Under the pieces are notes generated by a model. The model saw only the letters and a list, made by a program, of their open reading frames with translations. It was not told the origin of the DNA and ran no database searches. From Taeniopygia guttata (Eukaryota; Chordata; Aves; Passeriformes; Estrildidae): a stretch of 64,000 nucleotides of DNA. A program made the translations under genes and the position numbers. Shown piece by piece: positions 1 to 11,640 of this stretch; the stretch's first letter is position 1, and every line of letters starts with the position of its first letter. The stretch lies in NCBI RefSeq assembly GCF_048771995.1, contig NC_133026.1, positions 8,376,001 to 8,440,000 on the forward strand, in the 5' to 3' direction.

Positions 1-3000
1 GTTCTTTGAAAAGGAGAGCAGCTGTCATTAGCTGGGTGTGGTGCTGCCTCAGGTCTGAGAACAGCACACTGAATTACTTTTTGAGAAGTATGTACTGGAT
101 TTGCATGGCTGTGTTTCTGTCCTGGTGGGGCTGCAGGGGTGGCTGCTGTGAGAAGCTGCCTGGAGGTTCTCCTGTGTCTGATTGAGCCAATGCCAACCAA
201 CTCCAGGATGGATCCACCACCAGCCAAGGCTGAGCCCATCAGCAGTGGTGTTTGTGCCTCTGTGTTTTCAAATAATAATGTGTTTTCAAAAAGGGAGAGA
301 GGCTATGAAATGTTATCACTGGGGAAAAAAAAAAAAAAAAAAAACAACAAAAAAAAAACCACCAAAAACCCAGCTGCTAAATTATTCAAAAACGATGAAG
401 TTTAAGTGTGTTAAACTAGCAAGGTGACATGATTAAGATTTGAAAAATTAATTAATTTTTGGATGTATTTTCCTAGCTTGTTTGTTTGGAATCAACAAAA
501 GCAGAAGCTGATGGAATAAGTCTTTGAGATAATGCCTTGAATATTTTGAGATAATCAAATACCACAGGGTACACAAGGAATGCTTTCTTCTGACTATAGC
601 TGTTAACATCATCCAAATGTAGGATCAGCTCTAAACTGCAAATCACCCTGAATTTAAAAAGACAGAAATAATCTAGTGGAATGAGTGTGCAATTATTTTA
701 CTTCAGGTTTCTGCTGAAGTGGAACTCTTTAATTTCTATGCCCAGCCAACAGCCTGTCTGCTCAGGATGGGATGGCAGCAGCTCAGGCCCTGCACCTATG
801 GTAAATGTGTTATGTGCTTTATCATCAGTGTTCTTAGAACATAAAGCTCAAGGTTTGAGTAGTTAAGTGAGTAAGAAGGTGTTGTCCCAAAATCAGAACA
901 TAAATGAACCTGTGTTAGCTGGATGCATAATGTTCACACTTGAAAGTGATGATAGATGAGGATTTGTTTGAAAACTCAACAAAGATGGTGGAATTTCGGA
1001 CCTGGTCACATCTCAGAGTAACTTAGCTTAGTAATTGTCTCTTGGTAAAACAGAACCAGAATGGATTTTTTTTTTTATCTATACCCAAAGAAGGTGTATA
1101 TACCTCATATACCTTAAAAAACATAAAGTGATTATGCATCATTTTTGCTGACATAGTCTGAGCACAGCAGAGGCTGAGAATTTGAATGAACACATTTAAA
1201 TTAATTTTTTTTCAGACAGTTTCCAACCGGAGCAGTATTGTTTGTGCAGCATTAGTTTATCCTTTGTTTTGCAGTCCTTAATTCTCAGTTTTAAATCCAG
1301 GCATGTGTAAGTGCAGCAGTTGAGAAGATGCTGCCTTACCCCAGGCTGGGTGATGGGTTTTGTTTAGGCAGTTCAGTAAAGGATCAGATGGGTTGGTTTT
1401 TTGTTTCCATAGTTGTACTGACCAGTGAAATTAAATCTGGTAAAGATGCTTTTCAGTAAACTTACCCAAGAACTGATGCCTTGCTGCCAAAGCAGTTGAG
1501 TATTAAAATTTAGTGTTTTGATTTTTTTGGGGTTCTTTTTTGCTTTAGAAAATAAAGCAGTAATACAGTGTAAGAACACAGTACCCAAAATAGTCAGTCA
1601 ATAAGCTTATTAATTCGTAAGAAAGTATAAATAAGTTATCTATAATAATATTTAGATGCTTCGTCTAATTTTGTTAATAAGTCTGCCTTACACCAGAATA
1701 TCTTCATTTAGTCAATTTTTTTACATGCTAATTACTGATAAACTTGTTAATAATTCATCATCATGCTTGTATAAACTGCAAAATCAAATTTTACTTTTGC
1801 ACCTCTCAAGAATATTAATGCAATAAGATCTCAGCTCTTGTGGGAAAGGTCATCAAAAGCAGCTTCACTTCTTCAGTTGATCACAACAGGGGTCTGGAGC
1901 ATATAATATTGGGAGAATCTGCTGTGGTAGTGGAGTGAGACCTCACATTGTGGGGAGGATCAGTTGGCAGCAGGACATGGAGGGTGGAGCTGGATGGATG
2001 CATCCCCAGGATCTTGTACAGCTCCTCTTGTTGAACTGTTTACTGAAATATTCATCCTTTTCGTGATTCAAACAGGTTTTTCTCTTATTAAAAGTGTTGA
2101 CTTCTTTGAACAGAACAGATTTTTTGTTTGTTTGTTTTTTAGTTGTAATTCAGAGATACCTATGTTGTCAACTCTTAAAGTTTGTTGTTCCCAAATCTTA
2201 TTTAAGGGCTGTGTTTAAATTTTAGTCTTCAAAGCATAGTCCTCAGTGATAAGACTTACTTAGTTCATGGTTTTTTCTTTTTTTAGCAAGAAAAGTGGTG
2301 TCAAGAAAACATGTGTTAAGATCTAGTTAGTTCTATAAATCATAAAAAATTGAGATCAGTAAGGGAGGAGAGCACAAACTTCAGCATCTCTGTCACTTAT
2401 TCCTGCAGATAAACCTGCAGGTGAATTGAGCTTTGTCCAGGGTCTTTCACTGCTGCTTTTTGCAGTGTGACTGCATTCTTTTTGGTAAAATGTGCATAAC
2501 TGTGTCAAGAGCATTCTGATTTAAAAAGAAATAAAGATCATCCACTGAATGTTTTTTTTTTTTTTTTAAAGCTAAATCCTATTTCTACCAGATCAGAAAT
2601 GGAGAAGTTGCAGTGACTTAGCTATACCTTTTCATCATAGCAGCTTTCCAAAAACTATAAAGTGCAAGCTAACCTGCTGATGCTTATCAGATTTGCTGAA
2701 TCCTTTAACTTTTATTCAGCTTTCACTTTGAAAACACAGGCTAGTGGAAATACTAAACATCTGTGATTTTCCTGGAGAGAGGAAAGTTTCCTGTCAGTTA
2801 GAAGGTGCAAAATTAATTGCTTCAAAATCATAGATAGGTAAGTTACAGAAAGTGGCAAAGCTGAATTGTCAGACTTAGATACAAAGACACATGACTTATC
2901 TGGTGCCATGGCTCTTGTTAAATACACATTTACCAAGAGAGTCTTATGTGTTCAAAAAAGTAGATAATAACAAATTTCATATAGACATATGACATCTTGC

Positions 3001-4614
3001 TTAAAATGCTCCATTAGATTGAATGAACAGGGAACAGATTAGTGGGATTAAAAATTCTTTCACTAAGAAGTACCAAAGTGTGTCACCCTCAAAATGTATT
3101 GAGTGGGGTTGTATGTTGTTTCCCAAGGAATCGTTGCTTTCTCTAAATATCTGTGGTGCTTTTTTAACAGTCTAGGTGGTGATACAGAATTTTTGAAAGC
3201 AAAGTTTAAAATCCTGAAGAGTGACCATCAGAGTGTTGGAATCTTCCAAGTGTGGGGGATGCAGCTTGAGTTCCAGGCAAAATGCAGGAGCAAAGAATTA
3301 TGTTTATACTTATCCATCAGGAGGTCATAATCTAGAAAAGTTTTAAGGTGTCCATATACATGCATTTGTCTCTGTGTGTGTGTGTATATATATATCAGTA
3401 TAAAACTGTATTGCCTTTATGTAGAAACTCAGAAAAGTAGAATATTAATAATTCTTTATTCTGCATCCAAAGCTGTAAGAACAACTGGAAGCTGAATCAG
3501 AGCAATTCTGCCTTTAATTTGCTGCAGCATAGGCTATTAAACATCCAGAACTTTCTGTGAGATGTTGGAATCACTGTGGTACTGTGAAATTTTGATTGAA
3601 ACTTTCAGATCTGCTTTAACCTCATTATTCTGAAATCTCTGGCCTGTGTTCACAGGCAGCAGGATTTCAGGATCATATTTCCATCCTGAATATTCTGTGA
3701 TGCTGAATACTTGCTGGATGTTCTCACTGATTGTTGAGTATGTAGCTATTTAATGTGTAAAACTTCATCTTCTTGAATTTCTCAAGTGTCTTTTGGAAAA
3801 TTACTCTGTTACAACTGAAGGGCTAACTCAAAGTATAATTTTTCATCTTCATAAGTGTGATAACACCTCTTATCCAAGGCCACAGGACTGCTCTCTGGAA
3901 TCAGCCTGACCTGGACTTCCTGCTGCAAGCAGGGAATAAGGACATGAGTTCTCCAGAGTCCTGGCTGAGGTGTGCTGTAGTTTTGGAGAGCTCAGTACTA
4001 TGCAGGGGGTTTGTCATAGCTAAAGCTTTGTGAACTGCTGCTCTCATGGTATGGACTTGTCTGGAGATGTGTGTTGTGTGGAGGACCCATTCAGTGGGGT
4101 TTTGTGGTGGTGTCTGCCAAAAGCTGGCCACTTGTTTTATAAAAGCAGTGTAAAGATAAGCAGTTGAGAGAAATTACCACTTTTTTTCTGTTTCTGCCCT
4201 GCTTAACCTGTGGAAAGCCCTTTTCCCTTAATGTACATCAGAAAAATGACTCCAGGTACTTGTGTGGGCAGTTGAGCTTTGACCAGTTGAATGCTTCTTA
4301 CTTGGTGGGGTTTGGCTCATCTGTGTGGATTGAATTGTTGTCACCTTTGTTTAACAAGTGAAAGTCTGTGTTTTCCAGCTGGTACAGTTGCTTAAAGCAC
4401 CAACTCAAGCACCATCAGCTGGAACCCTGACTACAGTCTCAGATGTCTGTTTCCAGTCTAATCTTTCATTGCACACAAATAAGAGAACAGAATTATGTTT
4501 CTGAATAAAGAAATACAGCAAAATTTCCATCGGTTTCATGCAAACTAAGGGGCTGTTGTGAAGTGGATCTTGAAGTGAATATTAAAAATATGTTTTGGCT
4601 TTTTGTCTCTGCAG
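1..4614 (+). other. RBM33: RBM33 intron (partial)
   Basis: This stretch precedes the penultimate RBM33 coding exon and shows no convincing coding segment on either strand. It is AT-rich, with an A-rich run near 325-358, a T run near 2549-2568 and a TG/TA microsatellite at about 3368-3396. It ends in a pyrimidine-rich tract and a CAG acceptor at 4612-4614. The upstream RBM33 exons must lie outside the window or be too short to recognise by eye. Confidence 0.6.
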
Positions 4615-4703
4615 AGTTTACAGATGCTTCCTCAGCAGCGGAAAGCCATAGCAAAATTCAAGGAGCCAGCACATGCTTTAGCATTTCAACAGAAATTCCA
4701 CAG
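4615..4703 (+). CDS. RBM33: RBM33 penultimate coding exon
   Basis: This 89-nt exon reads in phase 0 from AGT and ends with two bases of an arginine codon. It follows a strong acceptor (TTTTGTCTCTGCAG) and is followed by the donor GTAAAT. It encodes the segment from SLQMLPQQRKAIAKF to AFQQKFH, the C-terminal part of an RNA-recognition-motif-like fold; KAIAKFKEPAHALAF has the look of the RNP1 strand and following helix. The match to RBM33, an RNA-binding protein, is from memory of the family and is supported by the adjacent convergent SHH gene, RBM33's neighbour in other vertebrates. It splices in frame to the exon at 4886. Confidence 0.85.
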
Positions 4704-4885
4704 GTAAATAATTAAGCATTGCTGCCACTGTGGTTCCTTCCCTCCTTTCAGAAGATAAAATCAGTCTTCTCTGGCTCAGTGTTTCTTTAATCCAACCACT
4801 GATCTGTGGATCAGTGACCTTCATAGAAGCTCCATGCCCAAATCAGTCTGAGCACCACGTTTAACTTTCTTTTAACTTTTAACAG

Positions 4886-4934
4886 GCACATGATAGATCT
4901 GTCCCACATCAACGTGGCACTGATTGTGGAGTGA
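4886..4934 (+). CDS. RBM33: RBM33 last coding exon and stop
   Basis: After a long pyrimidine tract and the acceptor AACAG, this exon completes the split arginine codon and encodes HMIDLSHINVALIVE followed by TGA at 4932-4934. The 182-bp intron between the two exons (4704-4885) has GT-AG ends, and the reading frame is continuous across the junction. The exon continues into the 3' UTR. The short hydrophobic ending fits the last strand of the RRM-like domain at the RBM33 C-terminus. Only about 45 residues of the protein are visible in the window. Confidence 0.85.
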
Positions 4935-7900
4935 TGTCTGCTGAGAGAAGCCCCTGCACCGGCCTCAGTGTCCTGTGGAGCTACAGACTCAGAGAGGAGA
5001 CTCCATCGGGCTGGGAACCCTGTCAGCTCAGTCTGTAACTGCCCTGTTGAACTACAGAAAGCACCAAGGTGACCTCCAGGAGAGGTGAATTCGAGAGGAT
5101 CTGCAAAGGTGGAATTTCTGTTCAGTTTCTTCACGTTCTGTTGTAACCACATGGAATTATAGAGGTTTTTTTTTTTTTCAAAATGCTTTGATGCATGTAG
5201 ACACTGTTCTTCAGGATCCTGCTGTGTGACTGCAGTGACTTGAGAGAGAATGGTTACAGCAAAAGATTTGAAAAACTTTCAAAGACTAGCAAAGAATATT
5301 TGATAATGGTTGCTCTTATCTTCAGTGCAAGGTATTTGAATGAAAACTCATTTTTCTAAACAAATTAGTTGCATTGTATACCTGAGAGCACAGAAGGTAT
5401 TCTTGCATAGATTTGAACATAGTCTGCTTTGCTGAATAGCAGTTTGCTGAGAAGCTTTGGAGGTGACACTGGAAAATTGTAGTTTTGGTCTTTGTAAATA
5501 AGTCTGTGCATTTTTCTATTCCAACATACACTTCCATTTTCTCTTTCCAACTCCACTTATTCCATAAAACCCTGTGTAGGAGGAATAACACTGCTGTATT
5601 TTCCCTTGGTTTTTAAAAACAAGGATATTCACCCTTCAGTAGCATCGTGGGGTAGTGAACTCTGAGTTGTAATTAGGTTGTTTGAAATAACTCTGCCAGC
5701 TGCAAGGAAAAAGAAGTATTTGGTGGGTCACTTCAAAAAATGTTATGCAGGAAGAGTGGTGCATTCCTGATAGTTCTTCTGGGCTAGTGTTTCATGGTTG
5801 CCTCATGCTTTATTTTGATCAGGTTTTTTTCTTTGAGATTTATTTTGTCATTAATGCCGAACTGTAAGAAACACATAACTGAAGGGACTTGTTTTGATGT
5901 GGTGTTTCTGATACATAAAGGACTATAAGGACATTGTGAATCTCCTGATGAACGTGTCAATTCCCAAAAATGCCACGCAAACATTAAAGAGCTTATATTT
6001 TATTCAAAGTAAAATTCATAATATTTCCTTTTGGTTAGAACCATCCAGACGGGGTTGCCAGAGTAACAATTTTTTCAGTTACTTCTGAATAAACTTATTA
6101 AAATGTCATCTTTATATTGGATTCCAGTTTTTATGAACATTTCCGTAGTTTTTGGACCATGATGTTTTGCTTCAAGTTTTATTTTAGGAATACTCTTAAG
6201 CACTCCACCTACTTTTTGAAGGAGGGGACTTGCAGAAATGTAGGTTTGTTACCTGAGTGACTGCAGAAAAACACTGTGGGTATGAAATAAAAGAGCTGCA
6301 AATGGGGTCCAAAATAGGCATGCCAAGCTGGGAGGCATGAGCTAAGCAAATTTATATTACCTTTTTTTAATAGTATTTTTTTTTTCCTTTTTTTTATTAT
6401 TTAATGGCACAGATACCTAATTGGCTTTCTTCCACTTTTAGTCCAGATTTTCAATTAATTAAAAGTTACCAAAAATAATAAGGGAATAAGTTCTGTCAAA
6501 AGTCTTCTAGATAGACCTGCTCTCTGTCCATTGAAATAATACAGAATAACATGGTACTTGGGAAATATTCTTTAAGTCAATTAAAACTTAGTGACAAGAC
6601 ACAGGAACAGAGTGAGAATCTTTTCATGGAGGTGGGGTTTACACCCACCTGTATAATTCATGCATAATGTTTAGTGACAGCCACAGTTGCTGTACATGAA
6701 GTGCTGATAGGGTAGAGCCAAGCCCAGCACAGAGCATGAGCTGCAGGTGGGAAGTGCCCAGTGGGACCAACCCCAAAAACCTGCAGAGTGATCAGCCCCA
6801 GGCTGTGGAACTCCTCACACCATTAGTTCTGGGACCCCTGCGCTGCCTCCTCAGGTTATGTCACTTTTATTCTTAAAATAACTGCTGATCTTTAAAACAA
6901 GGCATTAAACAGTTGCTCATCCCACTGTTAGGGAGCAGCTTCTCTGCAGTGAGCAGGACAAGGAGACATCTCAGAGTGGAGTTTTAGTAGTGCGTGCCTG
7001 GAAATCTGGGATAGATGCAAACGCCAGACAGGCCAGCAGCTGAGTTCAGCAGTAGGAACATCTGCAGTTGATCAGCTGTCCTGTCAGAAGCAAACATTAT
7101 TGGGGTTAGAGGGTTTCTTGGAGCCTAAGAATATGGGTTTGATTCAAAAGTCAAAGAAGTTTGTAGAAACGCTCCTGCTTTGGGTTTTGAATCCATCCCA
7201 AAGAGCCTGAGGTTCAGCCAACTTAAGTTTTAAAATTTTTTATTCAGTTGGCTTTTTAAACTTTTTTTTTTTTTTGAGACAAATGTGTGGCTTTGGAAAA
7301 AAGACACGAAATGGCCTCATGTATATTTAAATGAAGGAGTGACGTGAGCAGTGCTTGTTTAATGAGTAGATGCATCCTCTTTAACAGCAGTTGCAGGAGA
7401 TTTATGCTTGTGCATAGACAGGGTATGGGTGGATTGCTGGGGATTAATTCATCTGCTTACTGCAGTATCTGGGTACCTTCCTACATGTAAACTTGCCATA
7501 TGTATGTATGTCTATATTTGTTTTATTATACACATACATACATACTCACACGCTGTGTTGTCACCATATCTCTCTAATGTCTTAAAAAACTCAGTAGCAA
7601 AACTAGCAATTAGGTGAGTCATTTTTTAAAATGTTTGTGTTCTCTTACTTCTCAAATCCTAACTTAAAAGTGAATCTCTTGGCATTGATCGGTTTGGATG
7701 ATGACAGCTCCTAAATAGATCCATTTGTTGTCTCCTCCCAAAAAAACCCAAAGGAAACAGAGGTAAAGCTAGACAGATGTGTTCTTGATGTGTTCTCTTC
7801 CAGCACAGAGTTAAATCTGAGCATTTTAAGTTAACTTTCTTGGAAGATCTGTTGCAACCATTATCTTGTTCTTTCTTTGTAGTGAATTCACAATACGATG

Positions 7901-10900
7901 CAAAATGGGAAAAAAAGAGAAGACATTTAATGTAGTATGTAAATATTGACCTTTTAAAATTAAAATGCTACTCAAAGTGCTTACAGTCAACCACATCTTA
8001 GCTATTTGTTAGTTTTTTGTGTTGTCTTATCTAAATTTAAATGGATATGGTTCCATAAATGTTGATGTGTTTTTGTGTATATCTTCAAATTTTTATAAAG
8101 ATGCTAGTAAGTCAATACATATATCCTGATCTGTGTATTATTTGTTCAGTTTTTATTAGCATAATTTTATAATTATTTAAATAGGCAACTCCAGTAGGTG
8201 GTTATATGAAGTCAGCTTTTTTTTTCCAAATTATTTCATTTCCATCTTGTACCACTGGAAAATTCACTTTATAACTATTCATATTTTGCCTTGACTAAAA
8301 TATTGAAGTACCCGTATGATCTGTGGTATTTTAGTTGCATGTTCTACTTTTTTTTTTTTTTTTTTTTTTAAATTAAAACCCCTAAAACAACTCTGTCCTT
8401 TACCTTCTGAGGGGAAACACTGTCAGACCAAGGCACGGGGTGTCTCTGGGTTTGTTCCATTGTGCTGTTTGCAGGTACAAGTTAAGTCTGTGGTGTAATA
8501 CTGTCCTCAGAAGTTGGGCCTGTTTTGGTTTCACAGTTTGGGTTTCACTTGCAGGCCATGTTGGTGGCACGTTGGTGGGTGTTATCAGTGTCACACCTTA
8601 TCAGTGTCACACCTTATCAGTGCCACAGCAGCCTGGTGTGGTGCTGGGGACACTCAGGGTCCTTGCTGCAGGCAGGGGGACAAGGACAGGTCTGTAGCAT
8701 TTCCACAGCCAGAGGGATGCTGTCCTCAGCCCACACATACCCCAGTGTGACTTTGGGAAGGAGGAGTGGATTCAGGCACCCCTCTGCATGGTGTCCTTGG
8801 ATATCCAGTTTATCCCCCCTGTTTAAATCTGAAGATTTGCTTCAGGTTTCTGAATTTCTGTAAAGAAGTCCTTCCAACCTTTAAAATGCCAAGCAGACTG
8901 AGCATTTTAATTAACTAATGTTAGGTTTCCACTGCAAGGACACAGATGAGAGTAAAAGTGAAGGTTATTTCAGAATAACCTTGCAGGTCCTCAAAAGTTT
9001 TTTTTGCTTCTTTTTTTTTTTTTTCAACGTCAGCTACTGGGGATAAAAAAAAGCCTTTTACTTGGTGCTATATTTTTTATCTTTTTTTAAACATAGTATC
9101 TTTTATTGTGTAGCTGGAAATGATGCAGTTTCCCTGGAAGCTGCTGCAGGCACTTGCTGCCCTTTGCACTCATTAACTGCGTGGCTGTGTGTGTGTGGGT
9201 GTGTCACCCTTGTAGCTGGGGTGAGAAGTGGGGTGGGAGGCTCTGGGGTTTCTTCTTTTGAGAATTTTTTTGGCCTGTTTTTTTGTTTTGTTTTGGGTTT
9301 TTTTTTTTTTGGTCTGCTTGGGAGATACCCTGGATTTGTCCTCTGGCATAGTATTGTGCTTTTCCTGTCCTTTGTGTAGTGCTGTGTCTGTGATGTCAGT
9401 CGAGGTACTTGAAGGTAGAAGGTAGAAATCTGTTGTCACCTGTTCACTGTCAAAAAGGCATTTTTTGTTCAGAGAGACATAAACCTTTTTTTAATGCATT
9501 TTTTTGTGCTTTTGTTTTCGTTTCTTTTTTTAGCATCATGGTAGATTAGAAATTAAGTGTAAAGGAAACAAATCATGAACAGATTGCAGAAAGTTAGCTG
9601 TATTATAAAGGTCATTTAGGGTAACATAGAGCTTTTGTTTCAATGTTACCTTAAATCATGCCTTGTCCTCTAATTAATTCATAAACATAATACTTGAAAG
9701 TATTTTATCTTAAATTAGTATCAAATCCTAAGGATTTTCTGTAAGGTTTTTTTGTAACCTGATTTTTAAACATGGAGATAACTTACTGTCCACATGAGCA
9801 CAGGGGCTTGTGTACAAAACCAGATTCATATTGGATCCTTGCGTATGCCAACTTCTGGTATAATATGGTTGGGAAGGATCATTTTGTTCTTTATAATGCT
9901 GCTTTTGGCAGGGTTGAGTTTTTTTAATTTCAAACAAACAAACTCTCTTTTCTACTTCTCTGCTTATTTTGGTGGAAAGTGTGGTCCTTATTGCACTAAA
10001 GAAAACCTTGAGGGGAAAGTTAATCTCACGGGGTCTTTTAGGTGCCTGTGTTGCTCTCTGCTTGCTTGGTTGGATGCACTGATTTTTCTAACTGGAAATG
10101 GGCTTTATAGATACACTTTTTCAACAGGTTACAGTGCTTTTATTTTATGTAACAGCACTTGTGTTCAGTGGTTTTTACCATCTAAACTTTAAACAGTATT
10201 GCAGATTAAAAATACTTCTGTAAAAGAGCCTGTGTACAGTTGAATGTAGCTGTATTGCAATGTTGTGTGTAGTCACATGGACGATCACAGTTTCAAACAC
10301 TGCTGTATTGATGTTGTGTTTGTTCAGGATTTTCTTTGTGTGTATCTAATGGATTTTAATATGCATGGTATTTTTTTTCCTAGTGTCTGTCAAGCTGAGT
10401 TTGGAACTTTAGCGTTTTATCTCTGTTTTGAGAATAATAAAACCATTTGTTTGCAGGTTTTCTTTTTCAGATGATGAAACTTCTTCCAGCAGTTTAACTT
10501 CTAATTAATAGACATTTCTTACTTACAGATCCAGCAGAGACCAGATGCTAACACTTATTTATTCACAGCTGACCTTCTGTACCATTGCATTTAATTTTAT
10601 TTATAAAGGAACCCCTGGATTAAGTCAACTTTCTTTTTTCCTGTGGTACCCTTTGCCTCTCTGCTATGCTTTTTCTCATTTTAATCTCATTTGCCCCCAT
10701 TTTTCCATTTCCATTTGTGTCCTTGTTATGTTCCTGCCCTGTTCCTCTCTCTGATTTTTTTTCCTGAGTGCACTGCATTCAGTCTTTTGCTCTGTTTCCT
10801 GTTCTTCCAGCTCTTTTGAGGGTATTTGAACCCAAGATGTCCACCCTACCATACTTTTCTTTGCAGACTCTGGTGCCTGAAGTTGACGTTGCTTTCATAC

Positions 10901-11635
10901 AGGTATCACCCCTCAGGCCACGCTGCCCATCCCGAGCCCTGGAGAAGCACCACTTAACACTTTTGCTTTGCAGTTTTACCCATGCTGGGGAATGTAGACA
11001 TTTCCTTTACATGCTTGAGCATTTAGCCAGGCTATACAGGATTAACAACTGTTTTATTCTTTTCACTTTTTCAGGAGCTCTGTTCTTGAATTCAGTGATA
11101 GTAATAGCACTTTTTGTTATTGCCACGTAGAAATACCAACAGTGTCGACACGATTCTACCTCCTATTACTATTACTGAATGTGATCCTTCCTAACCTGTA
11201 AAGTCCTAAGCAGTGTATATAAATATATATATACACACACACATATATATCTGTATCTGGGTGTTTTGAGAATCATTTCAAATGTACTGCTCTAATCTGG
11301 ATTGCAGAGTTTGTTTATTAGCAGTTCAGGATATAAATTCAGCAGCCGACTGTATCACACTGTCTGCACTGGGAGTGCGTCTGCCTCATGTTTTCTACAG
11401 CATCATCTGCACCAGGTGTGCACTGCTGATTGCTTGAGTGTAATTCTGGACTATACCAAATCCTCCACGTGCATAAGAGATCTTTGTCGTACCTGTTTGA
11501 GTGAATGTAAAAATAGAAACACAAAGATGATCTCTTGTACAAGTTTTTTTACATGTATTTCCATGTTTGAAATGTGAACATGTAGATATATTTATTGTAC
11601 TTTAAATATGTCAATAAAACCCGATCTTTATAATT
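4935..11635 (+). other. RBM33: RBM33 3' UTR (about 6.7 kb)
   Basis: No intron or further coding exon is apparent between the RBM33 stop codon and a strong polyadenylation signal at 11,613-11,618, so the whole stretch is read as 3' UTR. It is AT-rich, with long T runs (7262-7275, 8348-8369, 9299-9311) and a TG-rich microsatellite near 9187-9204. A short tandem triplication of a 16-nt unit lies at 8582-8629, and a TA/CA microsatellite at about 11,217-11,251. AATAAA hexamers at 6088-6093, 6286-6291 and 10,436-10,441 could give shorter isoforms. The length is inferred from the absence of an earlier convincing end; RNA data would settle it. Confidence 0.6.
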
Positions 11636-11640
11636 TCCTG
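11613..11640 (+). terminator. RBM33: RBM33 distal polyadenylation signal
   Basis: AATAAA at 11,613-11,618 is followed within about 25 nt by a T/GT-rich segment (GCGTTGTTGCTTGATGT), the usual arrangement of a cleavage and polyadenylation site. Cleavage would fall near 11,630-11,640. It is the last good + strand signal before the intergenic spacer. Confidence 0.65.

Noticed and set aside
746..800. Possible small RBM33 exon (acceptor CCCAG, 55 nt, donor GTAAAT) reading QQPVCSGWDGSSSGPAPM
   Set aside because: Splice sites and phase are compatible with the exon at 4615, but the peptide does not resemble the RRM-like segment expected just before SLQMLPQQ, and single short splice-flanked frames are common by chance.
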